From assembly GCA_963745405.1 (NCBI GenBank), contig CAVUWY010000002.1:2232001-2296000 (forward strand): a DNA stretch of 64,000 nucleotides, in the 5' to 3' direction. Source of the DNA: C-114 sp963745405. GTDB taxonomy: Bacteria > Chloroflexota > Limnocylindria > Limnocylindrales > CSP1-4. Below the pieces are notes generated by a model. That model searched no databases and was not told the origin of the DNA. It saw nothing but the letters and a program-made list of their open reading frames with translations. Below, one piece after another: positions 35,934 to 44,346 of the stretch. The position numbers and the translations under genes were made by a program. Numbering within the stretch: the stretch's first letter is position 1; each line of letters opens with the position of its first letter.

Positions 35934-37220
35934 TCAGGCGGCCTGCGTCGGCGATGGGTCGGCGGCCTGCCGGCCGGACCGCCGGATGAGGGTGGCCAGG
36001 CCGTAGACGACCGCCCCGCACAGGAGCATCCCGACGATGCCGGCGATCTCGTAGCCGACCGCGGCGTGCCACAGGCCTGCGTTCGCCTCGCTGAAGAAGG
36101 GCAATGGCAGGTTGTAGCCGCCGAGTGGCGCGCTGAAGATCGACGAGAGGTCGTGGAGTCCCGACGGGATGTAGCCGAAGGCCGCCTCGACGTCCTGGGC
36201 CGAGCCCTCGCCATAGGCGAAACCGGGGGCGATGAGGCCGAGCGGGGCGACGATGGCGGCGATCACGAAACCGGTCCCCACGCCTCGCATGCGGCGGGGG
36301 AGGACGAACCAGGCGAGGGGGACGAGGACGATCGCGATGAGGCCGACGACGAGGATCATCGTCGCGACGCTCGGCCAGTCGACCTGGCCCCAGTCGGCGC
36401 CGAACGCGTGGGTGATGTCGCCGCCGCCCGTCGCCACCGCGGCGAGGCCGAGCAGGACGAGGCCGACCACGGCGATCGCGCCGCCGGTCTGCCACAGCGG
36501 CCGTCGCGGACGCTCGCCCTCGGCGACCCCGGGACCGGCGACCACGCCCCGGAGCGAGGTGAGGTATTCGGGATGGCGCTGCTGGAGGTAGGCGACGCCG
36601 AACGCGGTGATGAGCGCCTCGACGATCGATGCCCCGAAGGCGTGCGCCGCCAGCATCGCCGGGATCGCCGCCGACAGGCCGTACGGGCTGTAGAGGGCAT
36701 GCCCGTTCTCGCTGAACAGCAACGGCTGGATCCCGAGCTCGATGCCGACCGCGAGGGCCGCGACGGTGATACCCGCGTAGGCGCCGATGCCGGCAGCCCA
36801 CACGCGACGGTTCGAGAGGATCGGCGAGCGGCCGGCCAGCAGGCGGTACGTGCCGTAGCCGACGAACGGCAGGATGATCGCCATGTTGAGGCAGTTGGCG
36901 AAGATCGCGAGCACGCCGCCATCGCCGAAGAAGAGGGCCTGGATGATGAGGGCGACGCTGACGGCGATGACCGCCGCCCACGGCCCGAGGACGATGGCGA
37001 TGAGCGTGCCGCCGACGCCGTGAGCGGTCGTCCCTCCCGGCACGGGGATGTTGAACATCATGATCGTGAAGCTCATCGCGGCGAAGATCGCGAGGAGGGG
37101 GACCGTCCGGTTCGTGAGGACCTTCTGGACCCGGCGCGTCGCGACGACCCAGGTCGGGACGGTGACGACGCCCATGCCGACGGAGATGATCGGGCTCAGG
37201 TATCCGTCCGGGATGTGCAT
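35934..37220 (-). CDS. CbiM/NikM-family Ni/Co substrate-binding membrane protein fused to a PDGLE domain
   Basis: 428-residue protein. It begins MHIPDGYLSP, the diagnostic N-terminus in which His2 and the amino terminus bind Ni or Co, then about seven helices through residue 210. After a cytoplasmic linker a second part (about 245-410) adds more helices and a PDGLE/CbiN-like exported loop (GSAQDVEAAFGYIPSGLHDL). This fusion replaces a separate CbiN/NikN. First gene of the four-gene operon ending in the Fur-family regulator. No urease, hydrogenase or cobalamin genes are in the window to settle the metal; the upstream box favours nickel. Confidence 0.9.
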   Translation of the reverse strand: MHIPDGYLSPIISVGMGVVTVPTWVVATRRVQKVLTNRTVPLLAIFAAMSFTIMMFNIPVPGGTTAHGVGGTLIAIVLGPWAAVIAVSVALIIQALFFGDGGVLAIFANCLNMAIILPFVGYGTYRLLAGRSPILSNRRVWAAGIGAYAGITVAALAVGIELGIQPLLFSENGHALYSPYGLSAAIPAMLAAHAFGASIVEALITAFGVAYLQQRHPEYLTSLRGVVAGPGVAEGERPRRPLWQTGGAIAVVGLVLLGLAAVATGGGDITHAFGADWGQVDWPSVATMILVVGLIAIVLVPLAWFVLPRRMRGVGTGFVIAAIVAPLGLIAPGFAYGEGSAQDVEAAFGYIPSGLHDLSSIFSAPLGGYNLPLPFFSEANAGLWHAAVGYEIAGIVGMLLCGAVVYGLATLIRRSGRQAADPSPTQAA

Positions 37221-37309
37221 CGTGGTTCCCCAGCGCGCGATACGGCCACCGTGGCGGCCCTGCCTGTCCGGGTATTCGTCGGTGGACGGCGATCCGGATG
37301 AGTCACGGC

Positions 37310-37333
37310 GCTATTGCAACTCCGTGCGATAGC
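37310..37333 (-). promoter_or_regulatory. Nur-like box upstream of the Ni/Co importer
   Basis: Inverted repeat GCTATTGCA and TGCGATAGC with a 6-bp spacer, 8 of 9 positions symmetric. Read as TTGCAA-N5-TGCGAT it matches the Streptomyces Nur half-site TTGCAA twice with 5-bp spacing, the second copy imperfect. It lies about 90 bases upstream of the importer ATG. Confidence 0.6.
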
Positions 37334-37411
37334 GAACGTTAGCAGGCCCAGCCGTCGGTGACCAGCGCGCCGTTCGTCCGGGTGCACGCTTGCGGCGATG
37401 CGGAAAGTGGT

Positions 37412-37430
37412 CTTGCTGATAGTGAGCAAG
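37412..37430 (+). promoter_or_regulatory. 19-bp palindrome upstream of the iron permease
   Basis: CTTGCT and AGCAAG arms at the ends of a 19-bp element (7 of 9 pairs symmetric), the size of a Fur or DtxR/IdeR box. It sits directly upstream of the -35 hexamer of the iron-permease promoter. The binding regulator is not known. Confidence 0.45.
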
Positions 37431-37435
37431 GGCGC

Positions 37436-37465
37436 TTGACTACGCCCCGCCTGCCGGGCTAGGCT
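37436..37465 (+). promoter_or_regulatory. Candidate promoter of the iron-permease operon
   Basis: TTGACT at 37436-37441, 18-bp spacer, TAGGCT at 37460-37465, about 42 bases before the ATG. TAGGCT is a common -10 form in high-GC genomes. Confidence 0.5.
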
Positions 37466-37506
37466 TCGTCTCGCAACCCACCGGCACGCTCCTCCGCTGG
37501 AGACCC

Positions 37507-38406
37507 ATGCTCGCGACGTTCGTCATCGGCCTCCGCGAGGGCCTCGAAGCCGCCCTCATCGTCGGCATCATCGCCGCATTCCTCCGTCAGCGCGGGCGCA
37601 CCGATGCCCTCCGCCTGGTCTGGATCGGCGTCGCCGTCGCCATCGCCATCTGCGTCGCCGTGGCGGTCGGCCTGCAGGTCTGGTCGGCCAGCCTGCCGCA
37701 GGCCCAGCAGGAGGGCCTCGAGACGGTCGTCGGCATCGCCGCTGTCGTGATGGTCACCTACATGATCGTCTGGATGCGGCGGCATGCCCGCGGCCTCAAG
37801 CGCGACATCGAGGGCGCAGCCTCGGCTGCTCTCGCCGAGGGGACGGCGTGGGCGCTCGTGGCGATGGCCTTCCTCGCCGTGATGCGCGAGGGCCTGGAGA
37901 CCGCGGTCTTCCTCCTCGCCGCCTTCAACGCGAGCGGCTCGGCGGCGGCCGCCGGGTTCGGGGCCGCCCTCGGGATCGGCGTCGCCGTCGCCATCGGCTA
38001 CGCCATCTACCGCGGCGGGGTCCGCCTCGACCTCGCCCGCTTCTTCAAGTTCACCGGGATCGTCCTGGTCTTCGTCGCGGCAGGACTCGTCGCCACCGCC
38101 CTCCATACGGCCCACGAGGCCGGCTGGCTCGACATCGGGCAGACGCCGCTCGTCGACCTCTCATGGCTCGCCACGCCGGGCACCATCCAGGCCGCCCTGC
38201 TGACCGGCGCCCTCGGCATCCAGCCCCACCCGACGGTCATCGAGACCATCGGCTACTTCCTGTACCTCATCCCGATGCTCCTCTATGTGCTGTGGCCGCC
38301 GCAGCGACGGAGCCCGGCTCCGGTCGGGGCCGTGGCGACGGCACAGGCCACGGCTTCCCCGCCCTCCGTTTCGGCCCCGTCGCCGGCGACCAGGAGCGAT
38401 CGATGA
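37507..38406 (+). CDS. efeU: FTR1/EfeU-family iron permease
   Basis: 299-residue membrane protein with seven predicted helices and two REGLE iron-binding motifs (residues 10-14 in LREGLEAAL, and MREGLETAV in helix 4). The Pro/Ala-rich tail is cytoplasmic or linker. It imports ferric or ferrous iron. ATG at 37507; the stop overlaps the next gene's ATG. Only a reduced partner protein follows, and no EfeB peroxidase. Confidence 0.9.
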   Translation: MLATFVIGLREGLEAALIVGIIAAFLRQRGRTDALRLVWIGVAVAIAICVAVAVGLQVWSASLPQAQQEGLETVVGIAAVVMVTYMIVWMRRHARGLKRDIEGAASAALAEGTAWALVAMAFLAVMREGLETAVFLLAAFNASGSAAAAGFGAALGIGVAVAIGYAIYRGGVRLDLARFFKFTGIVLVFVAAGLVATALHTAHEAGWLDIGQTPLVDLSWLATPGTIQAALLTGALGIQPHPTVIETIGYFLYLIPMLLYVLWPPQRRSPAPVGAVATAQATASPPSVSAPSPATRSDR

Positions 38407-38843
38407 CCGGCCGGATCTCAGCGCGGCTCGTCGCCCTCCCCGTCGTCCTGCTGATCGCCGCCTGTCAGGGCGGAGCCACCACGGCTCCGGGCTCGCTGGC
38501 CCCGGGCAGGGGCTCGGGATCCGGACCGGTGACCGTCACGATCACGATGGCCGACGCCGGCTGCACGGCTGTACCGGCAGTGATCGCGGCGGGACCGGCG
38601 ACGTTCCAGGTCGTCAACGGCAGCGCGAACGCCGTTACCGAAGTCGAGCTGATCAAGGACGGCACGATCCTCGGCGAGAAGGAGAACCTCGCCCCTGGCA
38701 TCTCCGGATCCTTCAGCCTCGCCCTCGATCCGGGCGACTACGTCGTGTCCTGCCCCGGCGCCGCCAGCCCGTCCACCCCATTCACGGTGGCGGCCGCTGC
38801 CGCACCGTCCGACTCGCCCCCCGCCGGCTCGCCAGCTGCCTGA
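38403..38843 (+). CDS. EfeO-type cupredoxin-domain lipoprotein
   Basis: 146-residue lipoprotein: signal peptide with lipobox (IAAC, Cys about 21), a Gly/Ser linker and one cupredoxin-like domain (about 43-130) with Cys residues at ADAGCTAVP and VVSCPG. This is the N-terminal EfeO domain without the M75 peptidase-like half, which brings full EfeO to about 375 residues. ATG overlaps the permease stop (ATGA), supporting a joint role in iron uptake. Confidence 0.8.
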   Translation: MTGRISARLVALPVVLLIAACQGGATTAPGSLAPGRGSGSGPVTVTITMADAGCTAVPAVIAAGPATFQVVNGSANAVTEVELIKDGTILGEKENLAPGISGSFSLALDPGDYVVSCPGAASPSTPFTVAAAAAPSDSPPAGSPAA

Positions 38844-39033
38844 GGCCGTCGTCCTGAAGGCCGAGGCGCTCGACGCGGGGTCCGGGCACGCCGGATGGGG
38901 AGCGCCCAGAGACGCCGATCGCGTTTTGACGGTTGGACCAGGCGGGCATGGCCACGGCGGCCGGCGGCTCGTGGGGGATGGTCTCTTCGGCTGAGGCGAT
39001 CGACGGTCGGCGCCCCCCGCCGGCCCGGCGGGT

Positions 39034-39723
39034 TCAGTCGGCGGCCGGTCCGACGATCGAGCGCACGCGTTCCGCCACCGCCAGGCCGAGGGCGCGATGG
39101 CCGGCGGCGTCGAGATGGATCCCGTCGAGTGGACTGACCGCGGCGACCTCGCCCGCGTCGAGGAACTCCACGCCCGCGCCGGCGGCCACCTCGCGATAGA
39201 GCGGCGCCAGGCGGCGCGACTCGGCGATGGCGTCGGCGAGCCCGGAGCTCTCCGGGATCGTCTCGCGGGACCCGAGCGGAGCCGGGGCGATGAGGAGTAC
39301 GCGCGGCGACGTCGAGTCGGGCCCGCTGAGGCTTCGCTGGGCGAGCTCGACGTGGAGGTTGATGGCCCGGCTGATGTCGACCGCCGAGAGGTGGAAGCTC
39401 GCTTTCAGGTCGTTGGTCCCGAGCATGATCGCCACGACGTCGACCGGGGCATGGGCCCACAGACAGGGGAGGATCTGTCGCCGGCCGTCGCGGAACTCGC
39501 TGTATGGATCGTCGACCCCAGCGGTCCGGCCGCCGAGTCCGTCCTCGATCACTTCCCAACCCGGGCCGAGCTCGAGGCGGACGACGCCGGGCCAGCGGGC
39601 GTCGCGGCCGAGGCGCCCGACGGTGCGCTCCCAGCCGTGGGTGTTGGAGTCCCCGAAACAGACGATGGTCCGGAACGGGTCGGTCTTGGTCGCGGGCGGT
39701 GGTTCGGACGGTTGCTCGTGCAT
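39034..39723 (-). CDS. SGNH/GDSL-type hydrolase
   Basis: 229-residue SGNH hydrolase. Block I GDSNTHG (Ser26), block II Gly in GLGGRT, block III GTNDLK (Asn), block V DGIHLDAAGH (Asp and His). ATG at 39723 gives a short N-terminus; a GTG three codons upstream is possible. No signal peptide, so it is likely a cytoplasmic esterase or acyl hydrolase. The GDSN (not GDSL) form and GTNDL resemble the arylesterase/TesA-related bacterial branch. Substrate unknown. Confidence 0.85.
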   Translation of the reverse strand: MHEQPSEPPPATKTDPFRTIVCFGDSNTHGWERTVGRLGRDARWPGVVRLELGPGWEVIEDGLGGRTAGVDDPYSEFRDGRRQILPCLWAHAPVDVVAIMLGTNDLKASFHLSAVDISRAINLHVELAQRSLSGPDSTSPRVLLIAPAPLGSRETIPESSGLADAIAESRRLAPLYREVAAGAGVEFLDAGEVAAVSPLDGIHLDAAGHRALGLAVAERVRSIVGPAAD

Positions 39724-39988
39724 CGGCGTCACGATACTCGGCGCGAGTCGACCGCTGCCCGGCGGGCAGGGCCACTGCGAGGTGTCCCATCCTCGGCCCT
39801 TCCACGCGTTCCCGACCCGGCGACCTCGCCGGGCGGCGGGTCGATCGGCTGCCATATGTTCCTTCCTGGATCATTCGAGGCTTCCAGAACGGGCGAGGTT
39901 CCGGTGGAGCGTCCGCGGGAGCTCGATCCACGCTCGACGGGCGGCGATCTCGAGGTCGGCCATCCGCCCGACCTGCCTATCGGCCGCC

Positions 39989-40073
39989 TAACGCTCACCG
40001 GCGGAGCAGGTGGCAGCGGATCGACGGCCCCGCGCGGATAGCGTTCGCCGGCGAAGCAGATGGCAGCGGATCA
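39989..40073. repeat. Two-copy direct repeat, 50-bp period
   Basis: Units at 39989-40023 and 40039-40073 share CGCTC/TTCGCCGGCG-like cores and the exact segment TGGCAGCGGATC. A partial reverse-strand relative (GATCGGCTGCCAT) occurs at 39842-39854. Could be a small dispersed repeat. Confidence 0.5.
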
Positions 40074-40130
40074 CCGGCACGCGGCGGATCGACAGCCCGA
40101 GCCGGGATGACAGCCGCAGGGGCGCGGGCC

Positions 40131-40158
40131 CATCCGGCCCGTCGGAACGGGCCGGATG
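40131..40158 (+). other. Strong hairpin upstream of the universal stress protein
   Basis: Perfect 12-bp stem (CATCCGGCCCGT / ACGGGCCGGATG) with a CGGA loop, ending 28 bases before the ATG at 40187. It could end an upstream transcript or act in the 5' leader. Confidence 0.4.
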
Positions 40159-40186
40159 TCACTGCCCGTGTCGACGACCCGCGTCG

Positions 40187-40723
40187 ATGCTCGTCACCAT
40201 GCAGCAGTCGTCCGTCGCCGAGTCGCCGACCCCGCCGACGGACGCTCGGAACCGGGTCTCCGAACCGTCGATCCGCCCCGAGACCCGGCGGATCCTGCTC
40301 GCGACCGATCTTTCGCCCGCCTCCGAGCAGGCCGTCGACGCGGCGATCCGCCTCGCGACCGAGCGGAGCGCGCAACTGCTCGTGATGAGCGTCGTCGACC
40401 CGAGACGGATCCGCCTGCCCGGTGGGCCGTTCCTCCGGCGGATCGATCAGGAACGGGCCCGGGTGGAGGCCGCGACGCAGGCGATCGTCGCCCGCGCCCG
40501 TACGGCGGGCGCCCGGGCGACGTTCCTTGTCTGGGAGGGCGACCCGGCCCCGTCGATCCTCGATGCAGCGTCATCGGAGTCGGCCGACGTCATCGTCCTC
40601 GGCTCGCACGGCCGGGGGCGGCTCGGCCGGTTGATCCTCGGAAGCACCTCGGCTCGGGTCTGCGAGCTGGCTCAATGTGAAGTGCTCGTCGTCCCGGCGT
40701 CCCAGGCCGGCGACCCTGCGTAG
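40187..40723 (+). CDS. Universal stress protein (UspA family)
   Basis: 178-residue UspA-fold protein. After a 33-residue polar N-terminus the fold starts RRILLATDLSPASEQA. The ATP-binding motif G-x2-G-x9-G-S is present (GSHGRGRLGRLILGS). Single domain, cytoplasmic. ATG at 40187; an in-frame ATG four codons later is also possible. Stands alone, probably a stress-induced protein. Confidence 0.88.
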   Translation: MLVTMQQSSVAESPTPPTDARNRVSEPSIRPETRRILLATDLSPASEQAVDAAIRLATERSAQLLVMSVVDPRRIRLPGGPFLRRIDQERARVEAATQAIVARARTAGARATFLVWEGDPAPSILDAASSESADVIVLGSHGRGRLGRLILGSTSARVCELAQCEVLVVPASQAGDPA

Positions 40724-40844
40724 GGCCTGCGTTTCAGCCCTCTCCAGGGCGTTCCGGCGGAGATGGCGATAGCATCCGGGCGAATCGCACGGCGCGGGCC
40801 TTCGCCCGCGTGAGGAGTCGTGGCGAGATCGAGAGGTGGGACCG

Positions 40845-41636
40845 ATGCGCCTACGACGTTCGATCATGTCCATCGTCGTTCTGAGCCTCGCCGCCGCGGC
40901 GTGCTCCAGCAGCGCCACACCGACGCCGTCGCCGACCGAGGCGCCGGCCAGCGCTCCGGCGGCCTCGGCCAGCGAGGCCGCCGCTTCTCCAGGCGAGTCG
41001 GCGGCTCCGAGTGACGCAGGGGCGTCGCCGAGCGCCGAGGCGTCGGCGCAGCCGTCGGGTCCGCCGGCGTCGCTCCCGCCGACGACGACCTTCACGTTCA
41101 AGGGTGACAAGACCGCCAACAGCAAGCCGTTCACGATGTGGACCCCGGCGCGGGTGTCGTGGTCGTCCAGCGGCTCCGGGCCGTTCACCGCCGTGGTCGT
41201 GCCGACGGGCGGCGTCAACAACATCTCGACCGGCACCATCGCCGACGTGTCGGGCCGCGCGAGCGGCACGACCTGGATCTACGGCGACGGGACCTCGAGC
41301 GAGGTCACCATCAACGTGACCGCGTCGGGCAAGTTCGGCGTCACTGTCATGAGCCCCGTCCCGCCGACCGTGCTGTCGCTGCCGGCCAACTTCAACGGCT
41401 CGTTCGGGATGACGACCCAGCCGTTCTCGGCCTCCGGCGACATCACGATCACGTACTCGACCCAGGCCGACTTCGACCTCACCCTGATCGACGCCACGAC
41501 CGGCTATTCGGTCGTCGACGCCGCGTCGGCGACCGGCGCCACCTCGTCGAGCACGGTCGTCCACGACCTCGATGGCACGTACGCATTCGACGTGACCTCG
41601 AAGGCGCGCTGGTCGATCCAGGTCAAGGGTCCGTAG
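40845..41636 (+). CDS. Secreted lipoprotein, function unknown
   Basis: 263-residue lipoprotein: signal peptide with lipobox (AAAC, Cys about 20), an Ala/Ser/Pro linker to about residue 85, then an all-beta domain rich in Thr, Ser and Gly with two similar halves (ITVSGKFGVTV-like and DITITYSTQADFDLT). No catalytic motif is seen. It resembles binding or coat domains. ATG at 40845 follows GAGAGGTGGG. It precedes an ECF sigma unit on the same strand by 175 bases. Confidence 0.6.
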   Translation: MRLRRSIMSIVVLSLAAAACSSSATPTPSPTEAPASAPAASASEAAASPGESAAPSDAGASPSAEASAQPSGPPASLPPTTTFTFKGDKTANSKPFTMWTPARVSWSSSGSGPFTAVVVPTGGVNNISTGTIADVSGRASGTTWIYGDGTSSEVTINVTASGKFGVTVMSPVPPTVLSLPANFNGSFGMTTQPFSASGDITITYSTQADFDLTLIDATTGYSVVDAASATGATSSSTVVHDLDGTYAFDVTSKARWSIQVKGP

Positions 41637-41811
41637 GCGATCGGGGCGCCGTCTCCGGTCAGCGGCGATCGGCGCCCCACGCCAGCCCGGTGCTCGGGCA
41701 CCGGTGAACCGAAGACGGTCGTGCAAGGATCCTTCCCGATCCGGTGTTGAAGAGGCTGAACCGGTCGGCCACCCAGGAGTCGATCGGACCAGCGACGATG
41801 GGACCGTACCG

Positions 41812-42360
41812 ATGACCGACCTGCACGCGTCCGACCTCCCAGCCACCCGTTCGACCCGGGCCGCCGATGACGACCTCGCCGTCCGCCTGAGCGCCCTCGA
41901 GGCGAGGGCGCCGGGGAGGGATGACCCACCGGCCCTGCCGACCCCCGGCAGGTGGCGCCGCTGGGGCGCTTCGATGGCCGCCGCCTCGGTCCTCGTCCTC
42001 GTCCTCGCCGGGACGGTCGGCGCCGGCGTCCTCGTCGTCGCCGGCCAGCAGGCCCATTCGGCCCCCGGCATCGAGAACCCCGGTCAACCGCTCTACGGCG
42101 CCGACCTCGAGTGCATGACCCCGCCGCAAGCCGCGGCGTTCCTCGCCGCACACGGCTATGCCGATGTCGTGTGGCAGGTCGAAAGCGGCGACCCGGGTCT
42201 CGGCAAGGCTGGCCTGACGAGCGTCCAGCAGGCGAGCCCGCCGCAGCACGGGTTCGTGGTCCCGGCGGCGGTCCTCGACGACGGGCGGCTCCACATGGTG
42301 GTCGACCAGCGGGTCGGCGCCGAAGGCGTCGGCACCTGCCACGGGATGGCGATGCCGTGA
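41812..42360 (+). CDS. Single-pass membrane protein coupled to an ECF sigma factor
   Basis: Unrecognised 182-residue protein: polar N-terminus (1-50), one membrane helix (about 52-76), and an exported domain with a Cys near each end (LECMTPPQ and GTCHGM) that may form a disulfide. The C-terminal region contains a helical AAAFLAAHGY segment. Its stop overlaps the GTG of the sigma factor, so they are coupled. The N-terminus lacks a zinc anti-sigma motif, but it may still act on the sigma factor. Confidence 0.6.
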   Translation: MTDLHASDLPATRSTRAADDDLAVRLSALEARAPGRDDPPALPTPGRWRRWGASMAAASVLVLVLAGTVGAGVLVVAGQQAHSAPGIENPGQPLYGADLECMTPPQAAAFLAAHGYADVVWQVESGDPGLGKAGLTSVQQASPPQHGFVVPAAVLDDGRLHMVVDQRVGAEGVGTCHGMAMP

Positions 42361-42899
42361 TCGGGTCCGAACGGATCGTGTCTGCCGGCGCGGTGCCGGC
42401 CGAGACGCCGGCCGGACGGGGGGATACCGCGACCTTCGAGGCCGCCGTCCGGCCCCACTACGCCAACCTGGTGCGGCGCCTCGTCCTGGTCCTCGGTGAC
42501 GAGGCCGACGCCGAGGACATCGCCCAGGAGGCCTACCTCCGCGCATTCCGAGCCTGGGGCCGTTTCGACGGCAGCGATGTCCGGGCCTGGCTCTACACGA
42601 TCGGCCTCCGCCTCGCCTTCAACCATCTCCGCCGCCACCGACGCTGGCTCGCGGCGATGCGCCACCTCGCCCCTCGACACGTCGAGCCCTCCACCTGGAC
42701 GGATCGGGTCGATCCGGACCTGTGGGCCGCCCTCGGCCGCCTCGACGCTCGCTCCCGGTCGGCGCTCCTCCTCAACGTCGTCGACGGCTACACCCAGCGC
42801 GAGATCGCCGCGATGCTCGGGGTCGCCGAGGGGACCGTCGCGAGCTCGCTCTCACGTGCCCGGGCGACCCTTCGGGCCGACCTGGGCGAGCGCCGCTGA
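42357..42899 (+). CDS. ECF-type RNA polymerase sigma factor
   Basis: 180-residue ECF sigma factor. Region 2 includes DEADAEDIAQEAYLRAFRAW and the Trp/Leu-rich helix WLYTIGLRLAFNHLRR; region 4 includes GYTQREIAAMLGVAEGTVASSLSRARA. GTG at 42357 overlaps the upstream membrane-protein stop (GTGA). This is the second ECF unit in the window; here the membrane protein comes first, reversed relative to the first unit. Confidence 0.88.
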   Translation: MIGSERIVSAGAVPAETPAGRGDTATFEAAVRPHYANLVRRLVLVLGDEADAEDIAQEAYLRAFRAWGRFDGSDVRAWLYTIGLRLAFNHLRRHRRWLAAMRHLAPRHVEPSTWTDRVDPDLWAALGRLDARSRSALLLNVVDGYTQREIAAMLGVAEGTVASSLSRARATLRADLGERR

Positions 42900-42924
42900 A
42901 CCGTCCTGCGGGACCGCGGCCGAC

Positions 42925-42954
42925 TTGACTTCGCCTCTCGGCGGGCACCACACT
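42925..42954 (+). promoter_or_regulatory. Weak candidate promoter of codAB
   Basis: TTGACT at 42925-42930, 18-bp spacer, CACACT at 42949-42954, about 80 bases before the codA ATG. The -10 is poor. Confidence 0.25.
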
Positions 42955-43035
42955 CGCGACTGAGCCGGTGACCGGGGCGCCGGCGGAGCGGTCTTCCATC
43001 GTCGTCGTTCCGAGCGAGGTGGTGGTGGAGCCCGG

Positions 43036-44346
43036 ATGGGCCTGATCGTCCGCGGCGTGCGCGTGCACCCGACCCTCGGGGCACGCCCCGATCCCGTCGA
43101 CGTCCTCGTCGAGGGCGATCGGATCGCCGCCATCCGCCCGCCGGGTGTCCTTCCCACGCCGAGCGGTGCGGAGTCCGTCGAGCTCGACGGCGAGGGTCGG
43201 CTCCTGTCGCCTCCTCTCGTCGACCCCCATGTCCACCTCGATGCCGTCCTCACCGTCGGCGAGCCCCGCTACAACGAGTCGGGCACGCTCATCGAGGGCA
43301 TCCTCACCTGGGCCGAGCGGAAGCCATCGCTGACCCACGAGGACGTGAAGTCGCGGGCCCGCCAGGCGATCCTCTGGGAGGTCGCCCAGGGGACCGGGCT
43401 CATCCGCTCCCACGTGGACGTCTGCGACCCGACGCTCACCGCGCTGCGCGCCCTGCTGGAGCTCCGCGACGAGCTCCGCGACATCGTCGATCTCCGTCTC
43501 ATCGCCTTTCCCCAGGACGGGATCCTCTCCTTCCCCGATGGCAAGGGCCTCATGCGGGAGGCGATGCGCCTCGGCTGCGACGTCATCGGCGGCATCCCCC
43601 ATTACGAGTGGACCCGGGAGGACGGAGTCGAGGAGGTGAACTTCCTGTTCGACCTGGCCAGGGAGACCGGCGCGCCGATCGACCTCCACTGCGACGAGAC
43701 AGACGACGAACAGTCGCGCTTCCTCGAGGTGGTCGCCGCCCGGACGATGCGCGACGGGATGGGCGGCCGGGTCGTCGCCGGCCACACCACGGCGATGGGC
43801 TCCTACAACGACGCATACGCCTTCAAGCTGCTCCAGATCCTCAAGCGGGCGGGGGTGACGATCGTCGCCAACCCGCTCGACAACATCGTCCTCCAGGGCC
43901 GCTTCGACACGTACCCGAAGCGGCGGGGGATGACGAGGGTCAAGGAGCTCGACGCCGCCGGCGTCAATGTCGCCTGCGGCCACGACTCGATCATGGATCC
44001 CTGGTATCCGCTCGGCCGGGGATCGATGCTCGATGCGCTCTCGATGCTCGTCCACGTCGCCCAGATGAGCGGCCGTTCCGAGTTGTTCCGGGCCTACGAG
44101 ATGGTCACCACGAACCCGGCCCGGGCGGCCGAGGTTCCCTACGGGGTGGAGGAGGGCCGACCGGCGAACTTCATCGTGCTCGACTGCGAGGATGAGGCCG
44201 AGGCGATCCGCCTGCGGCCCGCCGCTCGCTGGGTTGTTCGAAACGGTCGGATCGTCGCCGAGACGCAGCCCGCCCGGAGCGTGGTCCACCACGCCGGGAC
44301 CGACCGTCAGGTCACGTTCACGAAGGGAGAGGGAACCACGTCATGA
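43036..44346 (+). CDS. codA: Cytosine deaminase-like amidohydrolase
   Basis: 436-residue metal-dependent amidohydrolase matching CodA. Metal ligands His65 and His67 (DPHVHLDA), HCDETDD (catalytic His/Glu region), GHTTAMGS and the Asp in CGHDSIMDPW. The stretch following the first motif (RYNESGTLIEGILTWAERK) is characteristic of cytosine deaminase. It hydrolyses cytosine to uracil and ammonia, or related cyclic amidines. ATG at 43036; its stop overlaps the permease ATG by four bases. Confidence 0.87.
   Translation: MGLIVRGVRVHPTLGARPDPVDVLVEGDRIAAIRPPGVLPTPSGAESVELDGEGRLLSPPLVDPHVHLDAVLTVGEPRYNESGTLIEGILTWAERKPSLTHEDVKSRARQAILWEVAQGTGLIRSHVDVCDPTLTALRALLELRDELRDIVDLRLIAFPQDGILSFPDGKGLMREAMRLGCDVIGGIPHYEWTREDGVEEVNFLFDLARETGAPIDLHCDETDDEQSRFLEVVAARTMRDGMGGRVVAGHTTAMGSYNDAYAFKLLQILKRAGVTIVANPLDNIVLQGRFDTYPKRRGMTRVKELDAAGVNVACGHDSIMDPWYPLGRGSMLDALSMLVHVAQMSGRSELFRAYEMVTTNPARAAEVPYGVEEGRPANFIVLDCEDEAEAIRLRPAARWVVRNGRIVAETQPARSVVHHAGTDRQVTFTKGEGTTS

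Larger units (their letters stand above)
39724..40186. other. Intergenic region with tandem imperfect repeat and hairpin
   Basis: 463 bases between the SGNH hydrolase and the universal stress protein. No convincing gene. It holds two copies of a 35-base unit (39989-40023 and 40039-40073, 50-base period, about six mismatches, ending GGCAGCGGATC) and a strong hairpin at 40131-40158. Promoters for both flanking genes must lie here, but none is clear. Confidence 0.5.

Noticed and set aside
37221..37506. Cobalamin or NiCo riboswitch upstream of the CbiM-type gene
   Set aside because: No B12-box-like GCCACTG or NiCo-type multi-helix conserved blocks could be found; the inverted repeat fits a protein operator better.
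39729..39998. 89-codon open frame on the minus strand in the intergenic region
   Set aside because: Low-complexity Arg/Pro/Ser composition, no ribosome binding site and overlap with repeat units.
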